DNA from: an uncultured Vogesella sp.
GTDB lineage: Bacteria > Pseudomonadota > Gammaproteobacteria > Burkholderiales > Chromobacteriaceae
DNA length: 36,879 bases
Assembly (NCBI GenBank): GCA_946479405.1
Contig: CAMLGD010000006.1
Location: forward strand, 1-36,879
Direction: 5' to 3'
A program made the position numbers and the translations under genes. Below are positions 31,610-36,879 of this stretch, piece by piece (the stretch's first letter is position 1; every line of letters starts with the position of its first letter). The notes beneath the pieces are model-generated. The model was not told the origin of the DNA and did not search any database. It worked only from the letters and a program-made list of their open reading frames with translations.

Positions 31610-32962
31610 ATGTCAGAACAGATTTTTTCTTACAGCGAATCGGACCTGGAAAACATCGTTGGCCGCATGCTCGACCTCGCGAGCAGCGGTGGCGGGACAG
31701 CAGCGGAAGTCGATGTATCGGAAAGCTGCGGCCAGAATGTATCGGTACGGCTGGCTGAAGTGGAAACCATCGAATACAACCGCGACAAGGGTGTCTCGCT
31801 GACGGTGTATATCGGCCAGAAGAAGGGGCATGCCAGCACCTCCGATTTCTCCGACAAGGCGCTGGCCGACACGGTGGCCGCAGCACTGAATATCGCGCGC
31901 TACACCGCCGAGGACGACTGCGCCGGCCTTGCCGACCCGGCACTGCTGTTCAATACCGCGAATGCGCGCGATCTGGATCTATACCACCCGTGGGCGTTGC
32001 CGGTAGAGCGTGCCATCGACATCGCCCGTGAGTGCGAAGACGCCGCCCGCTCGGTAGATGCCCGCATCAGCAACTCGGAAGGCGGCAGTGTATCCAGCCA
32101 TGTCAGCCGGCATTGCTATGCCAACAGCAATGGCTTTGTGGGCTGCCAGTCCACCTCGCGCCACAGCCTGTCGGCGGCGGTAGTGGCTGCTGGTGGCGAT
32201 AGCATGCAGCGCGATTACTGGTACAGCAGCGCCCGCCACCCGGATGACCTGCTGGCCGCCGCCGAGGTTGGCCGCATTGCCGGCGAACGCACGGTGCGTC
32301 GTCTGGATGGTCGTCGGGTAAAAACCGGGCAGTATCCGGTGCTGTTCGAGGCGCCGGTGGCCGGTGGGCTGCTGTCCAGTCTGGTGCAGGCGGTAAGTGG
32401 CGGCAGCCTGTATCGCAAATCCAGCTTTCTGATGGATTCGCTGGGCACCCAGGTGGCCGCGCCGCTGCTGAATGTCAGCGAAGACCCGTTCGTGCTGCGT
32501 GGCCTGGCCAGCGGCTGCTACGACGAAGAGGGCGTAGCCACCCAGCAGCGCGAGTTGGTCAGCAACGGTGTGCTGCAAGGCTATTTCCTGGGCAGCTATT
32601 CCGCGCGCAAGCTGGGGATGCAAAGTACTGGTCACGCCGGCGGTGCGCACAATCTGCTGGTGCGGCCAACCTTGAGCGGCGGCCTGCCGGCGCTACTGCA
32701 ACGCATGGGCACCGGGCTGCTGATCACCGAGCTGATGGGGCACGGCGTCAATATGGTGACCGGCGACTACTCGCGCGGCGCCAGCGGTTTCTGGGTTGAA
32801 AACGGTGTAGTGGCCTACCCGGTGGAAGAATTCACCATTGCCGGTAATTTGCGCGACATGCTGCTGCATATCGATGCCATCGGCGACGACATCGATCGTC
32901 GTGGCAGCCGTCACATGGGTTCGGTGCTGCTCGGAAAAATGATGGTGGCAGGCGAGGCCTGA
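31610..32962 (+). CDS. pmbA: Metalloprotease-complex subunit PmbA (TldE)
   Basis: 450 residues. With TldD it forms a heterodimeric protease that trims peptides such as microcin B17 and degrades unfolded antitoxin CcdA. Seen: EVDVSESCGQNVSVRLAEVETIEYNRDKGVSLTVY, GHASTSDFSDKALADTV, GQYPVLFEAPVAGGLLSSLV, PTLSGGLPALLQRMGTGLLITELMGHGVNMVTGDYSRGASGFWVENG and FTIAGNLRDML. The zinc HExxxH site lies in TldD, not here. tldD is not in the window. ATG 31610 is chosen; upstream frame 31583 is not conserved. The ribosome site is weak (CGGA). Confidence 0.93.
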   Translation: MSEQIFSYSESDLENIVGRMLDLASSGGGTAAEVDVSESCGQNVSVRLAEVETIEYNRDKGVSLTVYIGQKKGHASTSDFSDKALADTVAAALNIARYTAEDDCAGLADPALLFNTANARDLDLYHPWALPVERAIDIARECEDAARSVDARISNSEGGSVSSHVSRHCYANSNGFVGCQSTSRHSLSAAVVAAGGDSMQRDYWYSSARHPDDLLAAAEVGRIAGERTVRRLDGRRVKTGQYPVLFEAPVAGGLLSSLVQAVSGGSLYRKSSFLMDSLGTQVAAPLLNVSEDPFVLRGLASGCYDEEGVATQQRELVSNGVLQGYFLGSYSARKLGMQSTGHAGGAHNLLVRPTLSGGLPALLQRMGTGLLITELMGHGVNMVTGDYSRGASGFWVENGVVAYPVEEFTIAGNLRDMLLHIDAIGDDIDRRGSRHMGSVLLGKMMVAGEA

Positions 32963-32972
32963 ATGTCATGCC

Positions 32973-32998
32973 CGGTCTGTTGATAAGCAGACCGTTTT
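32973..32998 (+). terminator. Terminator after pmbA
   Basis: CGGTCTG (32973-32979) pairs with CAGACCG (32988-32994) around an 8-base loop and is followed by TTTT. It is 10 bases after the pmbA stop. Confidence 0.7.
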
Positions 32999-33043
32999 AA
33001 CTCCTGATGCTGTTCCATAATGAGAAAAAACAGGGGAGGGATC

Positions 33044-34180
33044 ATGACAAAGCCTGCAGTTGGATTGGTTCTGGCCGGTGGCGGGGCGCGGGCCGCATAT
33101 CAGGTAGGGGTCTTGATGGCGGTAGCGCATATGCTGCCGCGCAATGACGGCAACCCGTTCCCCATTATCAGTGGCACCTCGGCCGGGGCGATTAACGCTG
33201 TGGGCTTGGCCGCCGGTGCCATGCACTTTCGCCGCGCGACGGCATTCCTGGCCAAAATGTGGAAAGGACTGCACGTAACCGATGTTTATCGTGCTGACTG
33301 GCCTTTTTTTGCCCGCGCCTTTCTGCAATGGGGAGGCTCGGTATTTACCGGCGGCAAACTGGTGCACAATCCGGCCAGCTTTCTGGATAGTGCACCACTG
33401 CGCGAGCTGCTAAGCCGTTCGGTGCAATTTGCCGGGGTCTCGCAGTCGATCGAGCGAGGCGATCTGCGCGCGCTGTCGTTAACCGCCTCCTGCTATACCA
33501 CCGGGCAGTCCGTCAGTTTTTTTGAGGGCGCGTCGGATATCGACGAATGGAGCCGGCACCAGCGACTGGGCGTGCGAGAGCGCATCGGTGTAGACCATCT
33601 GATGGCGACCTCGGCCATCCCGCTGATTTTCCCCGCCACCACCATCGACGGACGCTTCTATTGCGATGGTGCCATCCGGCAGATGGCGCCATTGTCGCCG
33701 GCGCTGCATCTTGGCGCCGAGCGCCTGTTTGTTATCGGGCTGCATTCTGCACAGCGACTGCGTGCCGAACGGCGGATGCAGTCCGACCGCCCCACGCTGG
33801 CCACCATCTTCGGCCACCTGCTCAACAGCGTGTTTTTCGATAGCATGGAAGCCGATATGGAGCGCCTGACGAGGGTGAACCACACGGTGTCGCTGATTGA
33901 TGAGCACGTACGTAGCAGCGGCCGCACCCAGCTGAAGCGGGTAGAGGTTTTCAATATCTCGCCCAGTGTGTCGCTAGAGGCTATTGCCTTCAAGCATGTG
34001 CGCAAATTCCCACCGGCCATGCGCTTCCTGCTGCGTGGCGCCGGGGCGATGCGCCAGCGTGGCTCGGTACTGGCCAGTTATTTGTTATTCGAACCGGCTT
34101 ACTGCAAAGAACTTATCGAGCTAGGCTATCGCGACGCCATGACGCGCCAGGTCGAGATTTTGAATTTTTTGAAGAACTGA
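33044..34180 (+). CDS. Patatin-like phospholipase
   Basis: 378 residues. Has the patatin active site: oxyanion loop [20 protein letters not shown] (about 6-25), nucleophile Ser46 in [15 protein letters not shown] (GxSxG), and Asp208 in [20 protein letters not shown] (DGA). This catalytic Ser-Asp dyad hydrolyses acyl esters of lipids. No signal peptide or beta-barrel part is seen, so it belongs to the cytoplasmic RssA/YjjU-like group rather than the PlpD autotransporters. The C-terminal 100 residues ([18 protein letters not shown]...) resemble regions of such lipases. GGGGAGGG lies before ATG 33044; the frame is open from 33020. dsbB follows after 50 bases. Confidence 0.9.
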   Translation: MTKPAVGLVLAGGGARAAYQVGVLMAVAHMLPRNDGNPFPIISGTSAGAINAVGLAAGAMHFRRATAFLAKMWKGLHVTDVYRADWPFFARAFLQWGGSVFTGGKLVHNPASFLDSAPLRELLSRSVQFAGVSQSIERGDLRALSLTASCYTTGQSVSFFEGASDIDEWSRHQRLGVRERIGVDHLMATSAIPLIFPATTIDGRFYCDGAIRQMAPLSPALHLGAERLFVIGLHSAQRLRAERRMQSDRPTLATIFGHLLNSVFFDSMEADMERLTRVNHTVSLIDEHVRSSGRTQLKRVEVFNISPSVSLEAIAFKHVRKFPPAMRFLLRGAGAMRQRGSVLASYLLFEPAYCKELIELGYRDAMTRQVEILNFLKN

Positions 34181-34230
34181 CGGTCTGTATTGCCGGTAAC
34201 AAGATCAATGTAATGCGCTAAAGGGGAAAC

Positions 34231-34719
34231 ATGAAACTGAGTCAACGGCAGGGGTTTGCCGCAATTGCCGTGGTTTGTGCGGCAGCGATGGGATATGCGC
34301 TGTATGCGCAGCATGTATTGGGGCTGGAGCCATGTCCGCTCTGTATTTTCCAGCGGGTAGGGATCATCGCCACCGGGGTGCTGGCGGCCCTGTTTGCCTT
34401 GGTTAATCCACGGCAATGGGCGGCCAGGTTGGCCGCATTGCTGGTGGCACTGGCCGCACTGGCGGGGGGCGCGGTGTCGGCATGGCATGTTTATCTGCAG
34501 CACCTACCCAAGGACCAGGTACCGGCTTGCGGCCCGGGGCTGGACTTTATGCTGGAGACCCTGCCGCTGTCGCAGGTGCTGGCCACAGTATTCAAGGGCA
34601 GCGGTGAATGCGCGGAAATCAACTGGGTATTTCTGGGGCAATCAATGCCGCTGTGGACTGGGCTGCTGTTCGTGGCGCTGATTGTTGCCGCGCTGTGGAA
34701 TGGCTGGCGCAAGGTGTAA
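34231..34719 (+). CDS. dsbB: Disulfide bond formation protein B
   Basis: 162 residues with four membrane helices. Reoxidises DsbA by passing electrons to quinone. Seen: first redox pair Cys35-Pro-Leu-Cys38 (GLEPCPLCIFQR) at the end of helix 1, second pair Cys100 and Cys127 in the second periplasmic loop (VPACGPGLDFML; FKGSGECAEINW), and Arg42 in the QR after CPLCIF, which in E. coli DsbB helps quinone binding. AAGGGG lies 7 bases before ATG 34231. It ends before a bidirectional terminator. A full DUS-like 12-mer (34426-34437) encodes RLAA. Confidence 0.95.
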   Translation: MKLSQRQGFAAIAVVCAAAMGYALYAQHVLGLEPCPLCIFQRVGIIATGVLAALFALVNPRQWAARLAALLVALAALAGGAVSAWHVYLQHLPKDQVPACGPGLDFMLETLPLSQVLATVFKGSGECAEINWVFLGQSMPLWTGLLFVALIVAALWNGWRKV

Positions 34720-34757
34720 GCATATATTCGCCAGTTGCCTGACTGCTACGCTGTCAT

Positions 34758-34798
34758 CCAATAAAAACACCCCGCGAAGTGCGGGGTGTTTTTATTGG
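34758..34798. terminator. Bidirectional terminator between dsbB and the M3 peptidase
   Basis: Perfect 18-base inverted repeat: CCAATAAAAACACCCCGC (34758-34775) and GCGGGGTGTTTTTATTGG (34781-34798) with a 5-base loop. A- and T-runs on both sides serve both convergent genes. Confidence 0.93.
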
Positions 34799-34807
34799 TG
34801 TGGCGGT

Positions 34808-36688
34808 CTAGTTGGCCGCATCTTGATGTGCTGTTGCCGGGTAGCGCTGGGCGATTGCCGCCTCGAACTGCCGGCACATGTCCTCGTCAGAAAGCGCGTT
34901 GTCCGCTAGTAGCTCATTACCATCCACCACGCGAATCATCGCAGCAAGCGTGGCTGGATAGTCCCGCGGGTAATGGCGCGTTGTGGCTGCGGCCATGCTG
35001 TCTTGCGCGGCCTGCCAGACTTGCTCGCTGCTCTGGTTGCAGACGTCCGCCAGATGGCGGGCACTAAAGCCTTCACCGGTCAGGCTGCGCAGCGTGGCAT
35101 CGTGACTGAGGCTGTTGCCCGGAGCCCAGTAGTGCTGCGCCAATAGAGGGCCGATGGCCGGGTTGTCTGTCAGATAGCCAAAGCGCTGCAGGAAGTAGGC
35201 ACGAGTCTGATAAACCGCCATATTGGCCAACAGGTAGCCGTGATACGCGGCGGCGGACTCCTGGTTGAGTAAATGCGGAATGGCCAACAGCGGACGCGGG
35301 CTGTCCACCCCCAGAATTTTCCGCTCGGTGCGGCGTGCGAGTGCCAGTACGTTGGCCGCAGTCAACTCGCTGTCACTGAGTTGGTACAGTTCATGTTCGA
35401 AGTAGCCGACCACGGCCAGCATGCGTTCGTTAAATGCACGAAACGGCTGGCGGCTCTCGATACTGGCTCGAATCAGCTCATCCGGCATGGCTTCGCCGTT
35501 GGCGTTGATGGCATAGCGTTTCAGCCAGTCGGCATCATCCAGCAGGCTATCGCAAAACATTGACTGTGTTTCGGCATACGCCATTGAGGTGGGGGCAAAT
35601 TCCTGCGAAAAGCAGGGTGAATTCTGGGTGACATTGGCAAAATGCGCGGCGTGCCCGCCTTCGTGGAACAGCGTGTTGATGGCACGGTGACCGCTACCAA
35701 CCTGGTCCGGCTTGGCTTCAGCGGTAAAATTGATCTGCCCTGCAATCCAGTTGCCATTGTTATCGTAAAACGTGGGAATCGGCCCGTGGCAGAAGCCGTT
35801 CTGGTATTTTCCCTTGCGCTCCAGCAGGTCGAGCTGCAGCGTAGCGCCTCGATAGGTAATGCCTAGGCGGCGGAAGCTCTGTACCCAGCGGCGCAGTGCC
35901 TGCGAGAACGGTAGGTACGGATCCATCTGCCGAACCACGTCACCGCTCATGTGATAGCGGATATTCCACGGCAGCGTGGCCTCGGCACCGTACCGTGCCT
36001 GCAGCAGTGCCAAGCCACGCTGATTGGCATCACGCGTAGCAACTTCGAAGTCGTCCAGAATGGCAAACAGCTGCGCCGAGCTCATCTGTTCGTTCTTGCG
36101 CACCTTGTAGTCAAAGTAGTTGGTGAATCCCAGTGCGCGGGCCAGTCGGTTGCGCAGGCGCACGATCTCGATAAAACCATTGTCCAGCACCCACTGCTCC
36201 AGTTGGCGGAAAGCGTCGTAAGAGCTTTTTCGCCATTCGGTGCGGCTGTTCAGGCTGATATTGGTTGCCAACATGCCCAGCGTGGCGTCCTCTTCCTCGC
36301 CCTGTTCGTTGCGGTGTCGCAAGACCAGTTCGCGCTTGCGAGCGAACAGTGCAGACTCGGCGTCGATCAGTTCTGCCATTAACTGGTGCGCATCATCGTT
36401 GTCGATGATGTTGGCTTCAAACAGCGCCAACCAACCTTCCAAGCCATGCACTAGTGCATCACGCTCGGCACTGGCGGGCAGCGTGCGGGCTGCGGCCAAC
36501 TGCTCGCGGGTCTGCGTCAGCATTTGCGTACTTGAGATGAAATCCTTGAATGCCTGTTCGGCACGGGCAAAGCCGGCGTGATTGTCGCTGGTGGCCATAT
36601 AGGTGGCCCAGAATAGGTCTTCCTTGGTCTTGTGAATCTGCAGGTAATCCTGATTCAGCTGATCAAAGAATGCTTGCGGTGTGGTCAT
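34808..36688 (-). CDS. M3-family zinc oligopeptidase
   Basis: 626 residues, cytoplasmic. Zinc peptidase: HEGGH (His342, Glu343, His346) in NTLFHEGGHAAHF is the HExxH site; Glu373 in SMAYAETQSMF is the likely third ligand. The flanks match the M3 fold: YKVRKNEQMSSAQLFAILDDFE, the GKYQNGFCHGPIPTFYDNNGNWIAG substrate loop, and a helical N-terminal part. M3 enzymes (thimet, oligopeptidase A, PepF) degrade short peptides. This one is nearer to the PepF/M3A-M3B group than to E. coli OpdA, but I cannot name the exact member. ATG 36688; the ribosome site is unclear. No gene lies in 36689-36787, which has a short TGCCC-GAAA-GGGCA hairpin at 36765-36778. Confidence 0.88.
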   Translation of the reverse strand: MTTPQAFFDQLNQDYLQIHKTKEDLFWATYMATSDNHAGFARAEQAFKDFISSTQMLTQTREQLAAARTLPASAERDALVHGLEGWLALFEANIIDNDDAHQLMAELIDAESALFARKRELVLRHRNEQGEEEDATLGMLATNISLNSRTEWRKSSYDAFRQLEQWVLDNGFIEIVRLRNRLARALGFTNYFDYKVRKNEQMSSAQLFAILDDFEVATRDANQRGLALLQARYGAEATLPWNIRYHMSGDVVRQMDPYLPFSQALRRWVQSFRRLGITYRGATLQLDLLERKGKYQNGFCHGPIPTFYDNNGNWIAGQINFTAEAKPDQVGSGHRAINTLFHEGGHAAHFANVTQNSPCFSQEFAPTSMAYAETQSMFCDSLLDDADWLKRYAINANGEAMPDELIRASIESRQPFRAFNERMLAVVGYFEHELYQLSDSELTAANVLALARRTERKILGVDSPRPLLAIPHLLNQESAAAYHGYLLANMAVYQTRAYFLQRFGYLTDNPAIGPLLAQHYWAPGNSLSHDATLRSLTGEGFSARHLADVCNQSSEQVWQAAQDSMAAATTRHYPRDYPATLAAMIRVVDGNELLADNALSDEDMCRQFEAAIAQRYPATAHQDAAN

Positions 36689-36787
36689 GATGTTTTCTGA
36701 GGCAAGTGACTAGGCTGTTAGCTTACGCCAAAGAGATGACTTGTTCTGTTGCGAGGTGCCGATTTGCCCGAAAGGGCAGGGACAAAA

Positions 36788-36816
36788 GCAAAAAGCCTTT
36801 CCGTGAGGAAAGGCTT
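36788..36816 (-). terminator. Terminator of the tRNA-Asp gene
   Basis: AAGCCTTTCC (36793-36802) pairs with GGAAAGGCTT (36807-36816) around GTGA. On the minus strand the T-run complement of 36790-36794 follows. It lies 10 bases beyond the tRNA 3' end. Confidence 0.85.
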
Positions 36817-36825
36817 GCATAATGC

Positions 36826-36879
36826 TGGCGGAGCGGACGGGACTCGAACCCGCGACCCCCGGCGTGACAGGCCGGTATT
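36826..36879 (-). tRNA. tRNA-Asp (GTC), 5' end outside the window
   Basis: On the minus strand the sequence reads ...CCTGTCACGCC... then GGGGGTCGCGGGTTCGAGTC and CCGTCCGCTCCGCCA. The anticodon GTC is at 36868-36866, the T-loop is GTTCGAGTC, and the encoded CCA is at 36828-36826. It matches bacterial tRNA-Asp closely. The D arm and 5' acceptor strand lie past the window edge. Confidence 0.96.

Larger units (their letters stand above)
866..36500. repeat. Dispersed DUS-like motif, core GTTGGCCGC, consensus AAGGTTGGCCGCAT
   Basis: At least 34 exact copies of the 9-mer. Plus-strand starts: 1184, 2125, 3080, 3304, 3668, 4374, 5969, 9541, 10849, 14147, 16444, 20580, 23092, 24604, 27323, 29615, 31658, 32267, 34428, 34811, 35351. 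Complement (GCGGCCAAC) starts: 866, 4349, 5954, 8386, 9140, 12820, 16925, 19361, 23077, 24514, 26925, 32662, 36492. Full AGGTTGGCCGCA copies start at 4348, 4372, 8385, 12819, 16924, 23076, 24513, 26924, 29613, 32265, 32661 and 34426. Spacing is even (largest gaps about 2.5 kb), and both strands are used. It occurs inside genes and in hairpins. Counted by eye, so a few copies may be missed. Confidence 0.85.

Noticed and set aside
866..36500. Dispersed motif as Chi or KOPS-type chromosome signal
   Set aside because: Such signals are strongly biased to one strand; here both strands are used (21 versus 13). A small bias cannot be judged from one window.
866..36500. Dispersed motif as a mobile element (REP/MITE)
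   Set aside because: Most copies are single 9-14-mers inside genes with no longer shared flank, so they were not spread by insertion.
1..36879. Phage, integron, CRISPR or defence island
   Set aside because: No integrase, transposase, direct-repeat array or defence protein is seen; all genes are of housekeeping or metabolic type with even composition.

Overview
The window looks like ordinary chromosome of a free-living betaproteobacterium, most probably of the order Neisseriales (Chromobacterium/Vogesella-like). The reasons are moderately high GC, betaproteobacterial versions of all housekeeping proteins, the blocks ygfX-like/folC/SPOR/cvpA/purF/metZ and mog/darP/pmbA, and a DUS-like dispersed repeat of the kind known from Neisseriaceae. 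No phage, insertion sequence, CRISPR array or integrase is visible.

Layout. 1-600: 5' part of an XRE-type regulator and the 4.5S SRP RNA gene, both on the minus strand. 737-4315 (+): argE, an NSS-family sodium symporter, a small exported protein and a cupin; they converge on a small membrane protein (4400-4684, -). 4780-8027 (-): a TRAP transporter in the order dctQ-dctM-dctP. 8190-11190 (-): an overlapping uup, NlpC/P60 lipoprotein and unknown-protein operon. 11343-16424 (+): a small acidic protein, a YgfX-like protein, folC, a SPOR-domain protein, cvpA and purF. 16514-17695: metZ. 17888-26917 (+): a fatty-acid utilisation block with a PsrA-type TetR regulator, FadE, a hotdog thioesterase, FadL, a HAD-ECH fusion (FadB function) and FadA. 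26994-31507 (-): a PilZ-like unknown, then trpC, a YheT-type hydrolase, mog and darP. 31610-34719 (+): pmbA, a patatin-like lipase and dsbB. 34808-36688 (-): an M3 metallopeptidase. 36826-end (-): tRNA-Asp, cut by the window edge.

Working together. The fad block covers a full cycle: import of long-chain fatty acids (FadL), acyl-CoA dehydrogenation (FadE), hydration plus the second oxidation (HAD-ECH protein) and thiolysis (FadA). Palindromes matching or close to the published PsrA box lie before psrA, fadL and the HAD-ECH gene, so one local regulator may control the block. CvpA and PurF belong to purine synthesis; folC supplies the polyglutamylated folates that purine synthesis needs.

Most notable observation. 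The 9-mer GTTGGCCGC occurs at least 34 times (21 on +, 13 on -), about once per kilobase, against about 0.6 expected by chance at 60% GC. Twelve copies extend to AGGTTGGCCGCA. Copies lie within genes in different reading frames and also as inverted pairs forming hairpins between genes. This is the pattern of DNA uptake sequences in Neisseriaceae and Pasteurellaceae, but the motif is not one of the Neisseriaceae DUS dialects I know, which share a CTGAA ending. It may be an undescribed uptake-sequence dialect.
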